Position numbers and translations under genes: made by a program. A model generated the notes under the pieces. That model was not told the DNA's origin. It saw only the letters and a program-made list of their open reading frames with translations, and ran no database searches. Below are positions 26,374 to 47,388 of a stretch of DNA of 64,000 bases, piece after piece; positions within the stretch are counted from its first letter, which is position 1; each line of letters begins with the position of its first letter. The DNA comes from Roseiarcus sp963759955. GTDB lineage: Bacteria > Pseudomonadota > Alphaproteobacteria > Rhizobiales > Beijerinckiaceae. The stretch lies in assembly GCA_963759955.1 (NCBI GenBank), contig CAVXCA010000040.1, positions 66,230 through 130,229 of the forward strand. The letters run 5' to 3'.

Positions 26374-26589
26374 TCAGCCTTTGTTCTTGGCGGCGCGCTT
26401 TTGCGCGGCGATGGTTTTGACGCGCGCGATGTCGCGACGCACGACGCGCACGCGCGCGGTGTCCTGCAATTGGCCGCTCGCGCGCTGGAAGCGCAGGTTG
26501 AACTGCTCCTTCTTCAGCTTGAGGGCCTCGTCGTCCAGTTGATCCTCGCTCATCACGCGCAGATCCGAGAGACGGCTGGAGTTTTTCAT
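26374..26589 (-). CDS. rpmC: 50S ribosomal protein L29 (uL29)
   Basis: 71 residues. A helical hairpin with SEDQLDDEALKLKKEQFNLR and ARVRVVRRDIARVKTI. It sits at the polypeptide exit tunnel near the SRP and trigger factor site. Start ATG 26589 (MKNSSRLSDL) has GGAGAG upstream; a longer in-frame reading to 26676 would overlap rplP. Confidence 0.96.
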   Translation of the reverse strand: MKNSSRLSDLRVMSEDQLDDEALKLKKEQFNLRFQRASGQLQDTARVRVVRRDIARVKTIAAQKRAAKNKG

Positions 26590-26599
26590 CGCTCTCTCC

Positions 26600-27013
26600 T
26601 TATTCCGCGATGCGCTGCACGAAGCGCGTCTTGATCGGCAATTTCGCCGCGGCGAGCGTGAACGCTTCGCGCGCAATCTGCTCCGGCACGCCGTCGACTT
26701 CGAACATGATGCGGCCCGGCGCGACGCGCGCGATCCACAGCTCCGGGGCGCCCTTGCCCTTGCCCATGCGCACTTCGATCGGCTTCTTGGAGACCGGCAC
26801 GTCAGGGAACACGCGGATCCAGACGCGTCCGGCGCGCTTCATGTGGCGCGTCAGCGCGCGGCGGGCCGCCTCGATCTGGCGCGCGGTCACCCGCTCCGGC
26901 TCCACCGCCTTCAGGCCGAACTCGCCGAAGTTGAGCTCGAATCCGCCTTTGGCGACGCCGCGAATGCGCCCCTTGAACGCCTTGCGGAACTTGGTCTTTT
27001 TAGGCTGCATCAT
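26600..27013 (-). CDS. rplP: 50S ribosomal protein L16 (uL16)
   Basis: 137 residues, normal length. MMQPKKTKFRKAFKGRIRG, GLKAVEPERVTARQIEAAR, and RVFPDVPVSKKPIEVRMGKG mark uL16, which positions A-site tRNA. There are two ATGs in tandem at the start; the first is used because family members begin with Met plus one residue before QPK. Confidence 0.97.
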   Translation of the reverse strand: MMQPKKTKFRKAFKGRIRGVAKGGFELNFGEFGLKAVEPERVTARQIEAARRALTRHMKRAGRVWIRVFPDVPVSKKPIEVRMGKGKGAPELWIARVAPGRIMFEVDGVPEQIAREAFTLAAAKLPIKTRFVQRIAE

Positions 27014-27033
27014 GGTCGTGGACCTTCAATTGT

Positions 27034-27774
27034 TCACGCCGCGTCGCGACCGTGGTCGCGGTCGCGCTCGCGCGGCTCGCGGCGCGGACGATGCGTCGAC
27101 GAATGATCGGCTTCGGCCTGGCGCTTGTCCTGCGCCATCGGATCGTGCTCGAGGATCTCGCCCTTGAAGATCCAAACCTTGATGCCGCAGGTGCCGTAGG
27201 CGGTATGCGCGGTCGCGACGCCGTAGTCGACGTCGGCGCGCAGCGTGTGCAATGGCACGCGGCCTTCGCGATACCACTCGAGACGGGCGATTTCCGCGCC
27301 GCCCAGACGGCCCGAGCAATTGATGCGGATGCCTTCCGCGCCCAGGCGCATCGCCGACTGCACCGCGCGCTTCATCGCGCGACGGAACGCGACGCGGCGC
27401 TCGAGCTGCTGGGCGATCGAGTCGGCGACCAGCGTCGCGTCGATTTCCGGCTTGCGGACTTCGACGATGTTGATCGCGACTTCCGACTGGGTCAGCTTGG
27501 CGACCTGCTTGCGCAGCTTGTCGATGTCCGCGCCCTTCTTGCCGATCACCACGCCCGGACGCGCCGAGTGAATGTTGACGCGGCACTTCTTGTGCGGACG
27601 CTCGATGACGATCTTGGAGATCGCCGCCTGCTTCAACGCGCCCATCAGCAATTCGCGGATCTTCATGTCCTCGTGCAGCAGCTTGCCGTATTCGCCCTTG
27701 TTGGAGAACCAGCGCGAATCCCAAGTGCGGTTGACGCCCAGCCGCAGCCCGATCGGATTGATCTTCTGACCCAT
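27034..27774 (-). CDS. rpsC: 30S ribosomal protein S3 (uS3)
   Basis: 246 residues. It has MGQKINPIGLRLGVNRTWDS, the KH domain with VVIGKKGADIDKLRKQ, and the C-terminal domain GVATAHTAYGTCGIKVWIFK. uS3 lines the mRNA entry tunnel. The tail after residue 215 is rich in Arg/Glu, typical for the group. Confidence 0.97.
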   Translation of the reverse strand: MGQKINPIGLRLGVNRTWDSRWFSNKGEYGKLLHEDMKIRELLMGALKQAAISKIVIERPHKKCRVNIHSARPGVVIGKKGADIDKLRKQVAKLTQSEVAINIVEVRKPEIDATLVADSIAQQLERRVAFRRAMKRAVQSAMRLGAEGIRINCSGRLGGAEIARLEWYREGRVPLHTLRADVDYGVATAHTAYGTCGIKVWIFKGEILEHDPMAQDKRQAEADHSSTHRPRREPRERDRDHGRDAA

Positions 27775-27785
27775 CGCTTGACTCC

Positions 27786-28178
27786 TCAGGCCGCGTCGGC
27801 GGCGGTCGCCGCGACTTCGCGAACGACGATCGTAATGTTCGAGAACGGCTTTTCGATGCGCCCCGCCCGACCGCGCGCACGCGGGCTGAAGCGCTTCATC
27901 ACCATGTCCTTGCCGACATAGGCCTCGCCGACGATGAGATCGTCGACGTCGAGTTCGTGGTTGTTCTCGGCGTTGGCGATCGCCGATTCCAGCGCTTTGC
28001 GCACTTCGACCGAAATTCTCTTGTTGGAGAACTCCAGATCGGCGAGCGCCGTCGCGACCTTCTTGCCGCGAATGAGCTGGGCGAGCAGATTCAGCTTCTG
28101 CGGGCTGACGCGCAGCATGCGAATCGTCGCTTTCGCTTCGTTGTCGGCGAGGCGCCGGGGATTGGCTTTCTTCGACAT
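27786..28178 (-). CDS. rplV: 50S ribosomal protein L22 (uL22)
   Basis: 130 residues. The N-terminal helix has RMLRVSPQKLNLLAQLIRGK, and the tunnel-lining beta-hairpin is MVMKRFSPRARGRAGRIEKP. It has the macrolide-susceptible hairpin without visible insertions or deletions. 11 nt after it comes rpsC. Confidence 0.97.
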   Translation of the reverse strand: MSKKANPRRLADNEAKATIRMLRVSPQKLNLLAQLIRGKKVATALADLEFSNKRISVEVRKALESAIANAENNHELDVDDLIVGEAYVGKDMVMKRFSPRARGRAGRIEKPFSNITIVVREVAATAADAA

Positions 28179-28182
28179 GGGT

Positions 28183-28461
28183 TTAAGCCCTCTTCGCCTT
28201 CTTGTCGGCGGAATGGCCGTGGAACGTGCGCGTCGGCGCGAATTCCCCGAACTTGTGGCCGATCATTTCCTCGGAGACCGACACCGGCACATGCTTGTGG
28301 CCGTTGTGGACGCCGAAGGTCAGACCGACGAACTGCGGCAGAATCGTCGAGCGACGGCTCCAGATCTTGATGACGTCGGAACGGCCCGAGCCGCGCGCCG
28401 CGTCGGCCTTCTTGAGCAGGTAGCCGTCGATGAACGGCCCCTTCCAAATGGAACGCGCCAT
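28183..28461 (-). CDS. rpsS: 30S ribosomal protein S19 (uS19)
   Basis: 92 residues, the normal size. ARSIWKGPFIDGYLLKK and IWSRRSTILPQFVGLTFGV, then GHKFGEFAPTRTFHGHSADK. uS19 forms a bridge to the 50S central protuberance. Only 3-4 nt separate it from rplB and rplV. Confidence 0.98.
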   Translation of the reverse strand: MARSIWKGPFIDGYLLKKADAARGSGRSDVIKIWSRRSTILPQFVGLTFGVHNGHKHVPVSVSEEMIGHKFGEFAPTRTFHGHSADKKAKRA

Positions 28462-28464
28462 GGC

Positions 28465-29304
28465 TTAGCCCTTCTTCTTGCGGACATGCCGCGATGCGAC
28501 GATGTACTTGTCGGTCGACTTGTTCGACCGGGTCTTCTTGCCCTTGGTCGGCTTGCCCCAGGGCGAGACCGGATGACGGCCGCCGGAGGTGCGGCCTTCG
28601 CCGCCGCCGTGGGGGTGGTCGACCGGGTTCATGGTGACGCCGCGGTTGTGCGGGCGCTGGCCGAGCCAGCGGTTGCGGCCGGCCTTGCCGAGCGAGGCGT
28701 TCATGTGGTCGGGATTGGAGACCGCGCCGACGGTCGCGAAGCACTGGCCGTGCACCAGACGCTGCTCGCCCGAATTGAGCCGCAGCGAGACGTAGCCCTG
28801 ATCGCGGCCGACGATCTGCGCATAGGTCCCGGCCGAACGCGCCACCGCGCCGCCCTTGCCGATCTTCAGCTCGACGTTGTGGACGATCGTGCCGACGGGA
28901 ATGTTGGCGAGCGGCATCGCGTTGCCCGGCTTGACGTCGACCTGCACGCCCGCGACCACCGTGTCGCCGACGCTGAGGCGCTGCGGCGCGATGATGTAGG
29001 CCTGCTCGCCGTCCTCGTAGCCGATCAGCGCGATGAAGCTGGTGCGGTTGGGATCGTATTCGAGCCGCTCGACCTTGCCGGCGACGTCGAGCTTGCGACG
29101 CTTGAAGTCGACGATGCGGTACGACTGCTTATGGCCGCCGCCGCGAAAGCGCACGGTGATGCGACCGGCGTTGTTGCGCCCGCCCTTCTCCGATTTGCCG
29201 ACGGTCAGAGCCTTGACCGGCTTGCCCTTGTGGAGCTCGCTGCGATCGACCAGGGCCAATTGGCGTAGGCCCGGGGTCGTCGGATTGTATGTCTTGAGAG
29301 CCAT
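28465..29304 (-). CDS. rplB: 50S ribosomal protein L2 (uL2)
   Basis: 279 residues. The N-terminal KTYNPTTPGLRQLALVDRSE, the RNA-binding core and the conserved peptidyl-transferase-near segment NPVDHPHGGGEGRTSGGRHP (with the essential His) are intact. It is required for subunit joining. Confidence 0.98.
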   Translation of the reverse strand: MALKTYNPTTPGLRQLALVDRSELHKGKPVKALTVGKSEKGGRNNAGRITVRFRGGGHKQSYRIVDFKRRKLDVAGKVERLEYDPNRTSFIALIGYEDGEQAYIIAPQRLSVGDTVVAGVQVDVKPGNAMPLANIPVGTIVHNVELKIGKGGAVARSAGTYAQIVGRDQGYVSLRLNSGEQRLVHGQCFATVGAVSNPDHMNASLGKAGRNRWLGQRPHNRGVTMNPVDHPHGGGEGRTSGGRHPVSPWGKPTKGKKTRSNKSTDKYIVASRHVRKKKG

Positions 29305-29316
29305 TGTCCTGAACCC

Positions 29317-29613
29317 TTACAGACCGCTGGTCACGTCGATGCGGTAACCGTCCGCGAGCGTCACGACGGCTTTCTTGACGTCCTGCTGCTTGCCGCGGAC
29401 GCCGCGAAACACCTTGTTCTTGCCCTTGCGAAGAAGCGTGTTGACCGCCGTCACCTTGACGTCGAACAGCTTCTCGATCGCCGCCTTGATCTGCGGCTTG
29501 GTCGCCTCGCGGCGCACCTTGAACACGAACTGATTGCTCTCGGACGCGATGGTCGCTTTTTCCGTGATCACGGGCGAAACGATCGTGTCGTAATGGCGGG
29601 CGTCTTTGATCAT
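29317..29613 (-). CDS. rplW: 50S ribosomal protein L23 (uL23)
   Basis: 98 residues. DTIVSPVITEKATIASESNQ, then QIKAAIEKLFDVKVTAVNTL and GYRIDVTSGL are family-typical. uL23 surrounds the tunnel exit and docks trigger factor and SRP. Its ATG overlaps the rplD stop (ATGA). Confidence 0.97.
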   Translation of the reverse strand: MIKDARHYDTIVSPVITEKATIASESNQFVFKVRREATKPQIKAAIEKLFDVKVTAVNTLLRKGKNKVFRGVRGKQQDVKKAVVTLADGYRIDVTSGL

Positions 29614-30230
29614 TTGAACCGCGCCTCCAGCGCTTCGATCGCCGCTCGGGTCAGCACGAGCTTGTCGCGGCGCATGATGTCGTAGACGTTGATGCCCTGT
29701 GCGGGCAGCACGTCGACCTGCGGCAGGTTGCGCGCGGCGGCGGCGAAATTGGCGTCGACTTCGGCGCCGTCTATGATCAGCACGTTGCTGAGCGACGCCT
29801 TGGCGAAGTTTTCGCGCAAGGCCTTGGTCTTGGCGTCGGCCAGATGCGCGCGCTCCCAGATGACCAGCCCGCCGGCGCGCTGCTTGGCCGACAGCGCGTG
29901 GCGCAGCGCCAGAGCGCGCACCTTCTTGGGCAGATCGTGGGCGTGGCTGCGCACCACCGGACCCATCGCGCGCCCGCCGCCGCGGAACTGCGGCACGCGG
30001 GCCGAGCCGTGACGAGCGCCGCCGGTGCCCTTCTGCTTGTACATCTTCTTGCCGGTGCGGTGGATATCCGCGCGCCCCAGCGTCTTGTGGTCGCCGGCCT
30101 GACGCTTGGCCAATTGCCAACGAACCATGCGCGCGATCAGATCCTCGCGCGGCTCCAGTCCGAAGATCGCGTCGTCGAGCTCGAGCGAGCCGCCGGCGGT
30201 TCCGTCAATCGACGTCATGTCGTATTTCAT
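29610..30230 (-). CDS. rplD: 50S ribosomal protein L4 (uL4)
   Basis: 206 residues. The extended tunnel loop KMYKQKGTGGARHGSARVPQ with GGGRAMGPVVRSH is intact. The C-terminal globular lobe ends NVYDIMRRDKLVLTRAAIEA. In some bacteria L4 represses the S10 operon; there is no direct evidence for that here. 4 nt after rplC. Confidence 0.97.
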   Translation of the reverse strand: MKYDMTSIDGTAGGSLELDDAIFGLEPREDLIARMVRWQLAKRQAGDHKTLGRADIHRTGKKMYKQKGTGGARHGSARVPQFRGGGRAMGPVVRSHAHDLPKKVRALALRHALSAKQRAGGLVIWERAHLADAKTKALRENFAKASLSNVLIIDGAEVDANFAAAARNLPQVDVLPAQGINVYDIMRRDKLVLTRAAIEALEARFK

Positions 30231-30234
30231 GGCG

Positions 30235-30957
30235 TCATTCTCCCTTCGGCTCGGCGGCGGGCGCTTGGGCCGACGCTTCTGCGTGAACGCGGAACTTGCC
30301 GGGGGTCGGCGCGTCCTTCGGCAACGGCTTCTTGATGGCGTCGCGCACTGCGATCCAGCCGCCGGCGTGGCCCGGCACCGAACCCTCGACGAGGATCAGG
30401 CCGCGCTCGGCGTCGGTCTGCACGACGCGTAGGTTCTGCGTCGTCACCTGATCGGTGCCCATGTGACCCGCCATCTTCTTGTTCTTCCAGGTCTTGCCAG
30501 GGTCCTGACGGCCGCCGGTCGAACCATGCGAACGGTGCGACACCGAAACGCCGTGCGTCGCGCGCAAGCCGCCGAAGTTCCAGCGCTTCATCGGTCCGGC
30601 GAAGCCCTTGCCGATGGTCACGCCGGTCACGTCGACGAACTGGCCGACCAGGAAGTGGTCGGCGGTGATCTCGGCGCCGACCGGAATCAGCTTGTCCTCG
30701 GCAACGCGGAACTCGGCGAGTTTCAGCTTCGGCTCGACGTTCGCCACCGCGAAGCGGCCGCGCTCGGCCTTGGAGACGTTCTTGACCTTGGCGCGGCCAA
30801 TGCCGACCTGAAGCGCGGTGTAGCCGTTCTTCTCCTGCGTGCGATGCGCGACGACCTGGCAGCCCTCGACCTTGAGGACCGTGACCGGCACGTGATCGCC
30901 CGCGTCGGTGAAGATGCGGGTCATACCCAGCTTCTGTGCGATAATGCCTGAACGCAT
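30235..30957 (-). CDS. rplC: 50S ribosomal protein L3 (uL3)
   Basis: 240 residues, including an Ala/Pro-rich C-terminal tail beyond the domain. MRSGIIAQKLGMTRIFTDAG, then FAGPMKRWNFGGLRATHGVS (the glutamine-methylation region) and KKMAGHMGTDQVTTQNL are typical. Second gene of the S10 operon, 58 nt after rpsJ. Confidence 0.97.
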   Translation of the reverse strand: MRSGIIAQKLGMTRIFTDAGDHVPVTVLKVEGCQVVAHRTQEKNGYTALQVGIGRAKVKNVSKAERGRFAVANVEPKLKLAEFRVAEDKLIPVGAEITADHFLVGQFVDVTGVTIGKGFAGPMKRWNFGGLRATHGVSVSHRSHGSTGGRQDPGKTWKNKKMAGHMGTDQVTTQNLRVVQTDAERGLILVEGSVPGHAGGWIAVRDAIKKPLPKDAPTPGKFRVHAEASAQAPAAEPKGE

Positions 30958-31015
30958 GGCGTTAATCCTTCAGAGCGCATCCGCTTGGAAAGCGAAGAGG
31001 CGCTCGCCAATTTCC

Positions 31016-31324
<309 letters not shown>

Positions 31325-31389
31325 GTTTCAAGATCCCTGGCCGGCGCGGACGGGGCGGTAAACCCCGCCCGGCTTTCTCAGTGCTTTCG

Positions 31390-32580
<1,191 letters not shown>

Positions 32581-32631
32581 GGCCGGACTCCTTCTCGTGA
32601 TCTCTTAAATGTTAGGCTTCAGCTCTTTGAC

Positions 32632-34707
<2,076 letters not shown>

Positions 34708-34739
34708 AATCTTGATCCCGTATGGTGGTCGGCGGCCGC

Positions 34740-35210
34740 TTACCAGCGGTAGTGAGCGAAGGCGCGGTTGGCTTCGGCCATCCGGTGCGTGTCTTCGCGC
34801 TTCTTGACGGCGGCGCCGCGATTGTTCGACGCGTCGAGCAATTCGGCGGAAAGCCGGTCGACCATGGTCTTGTCGTTGCGGTCGCGCGCGGCGGCGATGA
34901 TCCAGCGGATCGCCAACGCCTGCCGGCGCTCGGTGCGCACTTCGACGGGAACCTGATAGGTCGCGCCGCCGACACGGCGCGAGCGCACTTCCACCGCCGG
35001 CGCGACGTTCTCGAGCGCCTGCTTGAAGACGACCAGCGGGTCGCTCTTGACCTTGCTCTCGACGCCGTCGAGAGCGCCGTAGACGATCGCCTCGGCGACG
35101 GACTTCTTGCCTTCGTACATGATGGTGTTCATGAACTTCGCAATCACGACGTCGCCGTACTTGGCGTCCGGAATGATTTCGCGTTTTTCAGCGCTATGGC
35201 GGCGCGACAT
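34740..35210 (-). CDS. rpsG: 30S ribosomal protein S7 (uS7)
   Basis: 156 residues. MSRRHSAEKREIIPDAKYGD, VEVRSRRVGGATYQVPVEVR and the C-terminal KREDTHRMAEANRAFAHYRW are typical. uS7 nucleates the 16S 3' domain; in E. coli it autoregulates the str operon. 27 nt after rpsL. Confidence 0.98.
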   Translation of the reverse strand: MSRRHSAEKREIIPDAKYGDVVIAKFMNTIMYEGKKSVAEAIVYGALDGVESKVKSDPLVVFKQALENVAPAVEVRSRRVGGATYQVPVEVRTERRQALAIRWIIAAARDRNDKTMVDRLSAELLDASNNRGAAVKKREDTHRMAEANRAFAHYRW

Positions 35211-35237
35211 GGCCTGCTCCTAATCGAATTTCTTAGA

Positions 35238-35609
35238 TCACTTCGGACGCTTGGCGCCGTACTTGGAACGGCGCTGCTTGCGATCCTTCACGCCCTGGGT
35301 GTCGAGCACGCCGCGCAGGATGTGGTAGCGCACGCCGGGCAAGTCCTTGACGCGGCCGCCGCGGATCATCACCACCGAGTGCTCTTGCAGATTGTGGCCT
35401 TCGCCGGGGATGTAGCCGATGACCTCGAAACCGTTGGTCAGGCGAACCTTGGCGACCTTGCGCAAAGCCGAGTTCGGCTTCTTCGGCGTCGTCGTGTAGA
35501 CGCGGGTGCAAACGCCGCGCTTCTGGGGGCTCGCCTCGAGGTGGCGCGCCTTCTCGCGGTAGGTCTTGGGTTGCCGCGGTTTGCGGATCAACTGGCTGAT
35601 CGTCGGCAT
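35238..35609 (-). CDS. rpsL: 30S ribosomal protein S12 (uS12)
   Basis: 123 residues from ATG 35609 (MPTISQLIRKPRQPK); a longer reading adds eight residues without a better ribosome-binding site. The decoding-centre loops TTTPKKPNSALRKVAKVRLT and GGRVKDLPGVRYHILRG are wild type at both lysines linked to streptomycin resistance. First gene of the str operon, following a promoter at 35911-35939. Confidence 0.98.
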   Translation of the reverse strand: MPTISQLIRKPRQPKTYREKARHLEASPQKRGVCTRVYTTTPKKPNSALRKVAKVRLTNGFEVIGYIPGEGHNLQEHSVVMIRGGRVKDLPGVRYHILRGVLDTQGVKDRKQRRSKYGAKRPK

Positions 35610-35910
35610 GTCTAGCCCTTCGTCCCGGTCCAAAATGGCTCGGCCGCAAAGCCGAACCGTTCGAAATTCTCACCTCATCGGCGGCGCTATGCGCGAAACC
35701 AAACGCGCCGCGAAAACCCGCTTAAGGGTTTTGGGCGCTGATGAAGCAGAGGACCACGGGAGCCCCGCGATCTTGCATCTTCAAACCCGTCCGAGGTTCG
35801 CCCGGCCGGTATGGTTTGGTCGTCGATGAGATCGTCAGCGTTTAGAGCCGATAGGTCTCGGGCGCGTCGCCCGAAACAGCAAAGCTCTACAGCCTGTCGA
35901 AAGCGCGCGG

Positions 35911-35939
35911 ACCATATTCGCGGCGCCCGAAGGCGTCAA
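35911..35939 (-). promoter_or_regulatory. Probable str operon promoter
   Basis: On the minus strand, TTGACG (35934-35939) and TATGGT (35911-35916) are 17 nt apart, upstream of rpsL. The transcript would start near 35904, giving a leader of about 295 nt. The interval 35610-36012 otherwise shows no gene, so this leader plus promoter is what it holds. Confidence 0.55.
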
Positions 35940-36012
35940 CCCCTTTGATCCGAGAAAACGCGCTTAATTGAGCGAAAAACCTCGCGGCGCGGCGCCGCGG
36001 GCCTTTCGCGCC

Positions 36013-36495
36013 TCAATTCAAGCCCCACGCGGCGGCGGCGAAGCTCGCCTCGCCGGGCGGCTCGAAGATCGCTACCGCTCGCAACAACTGGAACGGCCCT
36101 TCGTCCTGCGAGGCGACCGGCACGATTCGCACGCCGAAATCGCCCTCGCCCGGGCTGTCGCCGACGGCGACGCGCGAAGCGACGCCGTAGCGCAGCGTCG
36201 AGCGGATCGCCGCGCCGAGCAATTCATCGGCCGCCCGGTCGCGCGCGCGCAGCCGCTGGTCGGCGAGGAACAGGCCCTCGCCCATCAGGCGCGTCGCCCG
36301 CGCGTTGAGGTGCAGGACCTCGCCCTGTTCGTCGAGGAGGGCGGCGGCCGCGCCGATCAGTTCGAGTCCGTCGGCGACGCCGCGCGCGCGCGCGCCGGCG
36401 AGCAACGGCGCCAGCGGCGCCCGCATCGGGTGCCCCTCGGCGGCGAAGCCGTCCGGAATGCCTTCGGTGCGGAGCGGATCTACGTACACTGTCAT
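36013..36495 (-). CDS. PAS-like orphan protein (unknown), between rpoC and rpsL
   Basis: A 160-residue protein from ATG 36495 (MTVYVDPLRTEGIPDGFAAE). Residues about 45-150 have a PAS-like pattern: LELIGAAAALLDEQGEVLHL, ARATRLMGEGLFLADQRL, then ELLGAAIRSTLRYG and FGVRIVPVASQDEGPFQLLR. This looks like the sensory half of a PAS-LuxR regulator, but there is no helix-turn-helix after it and none can be read in the following 400 bp. It may be a stand-alone sensor or a truncated gene. It follows the rpoC terminator. A longer reading to 36717 would cross that terminator and is unlikely. Confidence 0.6.
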   Translation of the reverse strand: MTVYVDPLRTEGIPDGFAAEGHPMRAPLAPLLAGARARGVADGLELIGAAAALLDEQGEVLHLNARATRLMGEGLFLADQRLRARDRAADELLGAAIRSTLRYGVASRVAVGDSPGEGDFGVRIVPVASQDEGPFQLLRAVAIFEPPGEASFAAAAWGLN

Positions 36496-36651
36496 GGCGG
36501 ACCTCGTCGCGGTCGTCCAGTGTGCGAAAGGCCGCTCACGGACGGTTACGGGACGCAACAGAGCGTGACTTCCCGGCTGATTGAAGACCGGATTGGGGCG
36601 CGCGCGCGGCGCCGCGCCGACACTTCCGAGGCGAAGCGCCGGCGCTTGCGA

Positions 36652-36677
36652 AAAGAGCCGCCCGAAGGCGGCTCTTT
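36652..36677 (-). terminator. Rho-independent terminator of rpoBC
   Basis: AAAGAGCCGCC (36652-36662) and GGCGGCTCTTT (36667-36677) form a perfect 11-bp stem. On the minus strand the loop is a stable UUCG closed by C-G and ends in TTTT. It lies 37 nt after the rpoC stop. Confidence 0.92.
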
Positions 36678-36713
36678 CCCTTAGCGTTCCCGGCGCGCCG
36701 GATCTTCGAGCGA

Positions 36714-40937
<4,224 letters not shown>

Positions 40938-41071
40938 TCTTGCATCTCCTGCGGGGCCGCTCGCTGCATTTCGCGCTCGCGGCCCGCGTTGATGGAAAAC
41001 CGAGGAAAAGGGCCATTTCCCCGCCTACGCGATACAAAGCGCTCGAACAACGCGAGCGCGGCGGCTCGAAA

Positions 41072-45194
<4,123 letters not shown>

Positions 45195-45454
45195 GTCGCT
45201 CCTCAATCCAAGCTTGCCGCCGAACCTTCGGCCCGCGCTCTCAACAGAGAGCGCCGAGCCCGGACGGCGGGCGATGCGGGCCCGAGGCCCCAATTCCTTC
45301 GTCGCGCGTCGGGCGCGACTCCCACACGCCGATCGGACCTAGGCCCGGCCGGCGAAACCCAATTGACGCGGACGCGTCTTAAACAGCTGAACGGCCCCAA
45401 GCCGAAGCCGGGACCGTTCGATTCACGCGCAGGCCCGCATGAGGCCCACGGTTT

Positions 45455-45832
<378 letters not shown>

Positions 45833-45882
45833 TGTTTGTGTTCCTATATGGTTCGAATCAGGGAATTGTGAAGAGCCTCAAG

Positions 45883-46398
45883 TCAGGCTGCGTCTTTGGC
45901 GGCATAGGCTCCGACCACGCGGGCGACCTTGGCGGCGGGCGCATTGGCCAGCTGAGCCAGTTTGGTCGCCGGAGCGGCAATGAGCCCGACGAGCTTGGCC
46001 CGCAGTTCGTCGAGGGAGGGCAAGGTCGCGAGCGCCTTGACCCCTTCGACATCGAGGGCCGTCTTGCCCATGGCGCCGCCCAGAAGCACGAATTTCTCGT
46101 GATCCTTGGCGAAAGCCACGGCTGCCTTGGCCGCCGCCACCGGATCGCTCGAATGGGCGATCAGGGTCGGACCCTTGAGAAGGGGGCCGATCGAAGCGAC
46201 GTCCGTGCCTTTGAGAGCAATCTGGGCGAGGCGGTTCTTGGCGACCTGAACGTGCGCGCCCGCCTGCCGCATCTGCTTGCGCAGACGCTGCATCTGAGCC
46301 ACGGTCAGGCCGGAATAGTGCGCCACGACCACGACCGAAGCCTTTGAAAAGACTTCGTTCAAGGACGCGACGGCCTCCTTCTTTTCCGCTCTATCCAC
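45883..46398 (-). CDS. rplJ: 50S ribosomal protein L10 (uL10)
   Basis: 171 residues. MDRAEKKEAVASLNEVFSKA and VVVAHYSGLTVAQMQRLRKQ, then KNRLAQIALKGTDVASIGPL identify the stalk base. The C-terminal helix anchors L12 dimers. L10 commonly represses its own operon by binding the leader, which here would lie in 46399-46800. Unusually, rplK and rplA are not immediately upstream. Confidence 0.97.
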   Translation of the reverse strand: MDRAEKKEAVASLNEVFSKASVVVVAHYSGLTVAQMQRLRKQMRQAGAHVQVAKNRLAQIALKGTDVASIGPLLKGPTLIAHSSDPVAAAKAAVAFAKDHEKFVLLGGAMGKTALDVEGVKALATLPSLDELRAKLVGLIAAPATKLAQLANAPAAKVARVVGAYAAKDAA

Positions 46399-47045
46399 GG
46401 TGCTTTCTCCGGTTGGCGGGAATGTCCCGCCTCCTGCACATGCCGCGCCCGGCCGCCTTTGAACGGCAGCCGATCACGACGACTTGCGCCTGTCCCCGGA
46501 GCCGAGCGTGACGCCCGCCGCCGGACAGATGGTTCGAACCGCAGGCGCCGAGAGACTCGAACAAGAGCCGCTCGGCGGAAAATCGGTCTTCCCCGTCTAT
46601 GCAGGCCCCCTTGAAACCCCGCGTCGCGGGAGGGAATTAAGCGGCGCTTCCCCCGTAGGGAAAACGCGCGCGCCGGCAGTCTCGGACAGGACAAGGCCGG
46701 ACGAGACGCGAGGGATATCCCCCGTGTCCTCCGGCCTATCCACCGCTCTCGCTTCGGCGCTCCCTCAAAAAAGGGTCTCGACAAAGCGCAGCGGAAGCCA
46801 ATAATGATCATAAGGGGTCGCATCGCGCCGCCGACCCCAGAGGGCTCTTTAACCGGATCGAACGCGCCTGCCAAGAGGTTTAACGAAAAATTTTGCCGCG
46901 CGGCGAGACCTTCGACCTCGCGGGCCGACGCCCTGAGGCATATTCACACGCAATCAACGTTTATTATTCGTGACGCGAAAATGAGGCGCCATTCCAAGCG
47001 CCCCGATGCGGTCCCGAATGCGCGCGGCAAAGCCGGACTCGATTT
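46399..47045. other. Gene-free leader region upstream of rplJ
   Basis: About 650 bp with no convincing coding sequence on either strand. It should contain the rplJ promoter and L10-binding leader, but I could not place a confident -35/-10 pair. The part from about 46860 to 46980 is AT-rich compared with its surroundings and leads into the racemase relic. Confidence 0.5.
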
Positions 47046-47231
47046 ATTCCTGGCCCCGTCGTCGGCGCTGCCGAGATCCAGCTCTCCGCTTGCAGCCCGA
47101 ATGTCCTCATCCTCGAATGCACCGAGCGCCGGGACGGCTTCCAGGCCAAATTGCTGACGAAGCCGATCAGCTGGGAGGACGACTACGTCATCCCGCCGAC
47201 CGACCTCGGCGTCGATCTCGGCGAGGCGCGT
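47046..47231 (+). pseudogene. C-terminal relic of a mandelate racemase/muconate-lactonizing enzyme
   Basis: One frame reads PGPVVGAAEIQLSACSPNVL, then ILECTERRDGFQAKLL, TKPISWEDDYVIPP and TDLGVDLGEA. This matches the C-terminus of enolase-superfamily dehydratases and lactonizing enzymes, where PNFLILE, a WEDGYVIPP-like motif and PGLGV are conserved. The barrel and catalytic residues upstream are gone, and the frame runs on past the normal end without a proper stop. It is a decayed fragment, so a gene once here was deleted. It lies just before the alpha/beta hydrolase gene on the same strand; the pair recalls aromatic or sugar-acid catabolism, which is inference. Confidence 0.65.
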
Positions 47232-47388
47232 CGGCGTTCACGATTGCGCGACAATATAAATTGGCGCACTCTGAGCAACAAATCGGCGCCCATTCGGAGA
47301 ACGCCGGCCAACAACAATTCGCGATCGAGGAGACCGATCCACGCCCCGATGAGGAAAGGGGCGACACGACTAGCACAGGGAGGTTCAC

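Noticed and set aside
45392..45422. Hairpin between rplL and rpoB as a terminator
   Set aside because: Stem has mismatches and no T tract; rpoB must be expressed through it.
45840..45870. TTCGAATC string resembling a tRNA T-loop
   Set aside because: No acceptor or anticodon stem can be folded around it.
46359..46874. Minus-strand ORF overlapping the rplJ start
   Set aside because: Arg-rich, no ribosome-binding site, overlaps rplJ; no domain recognised.
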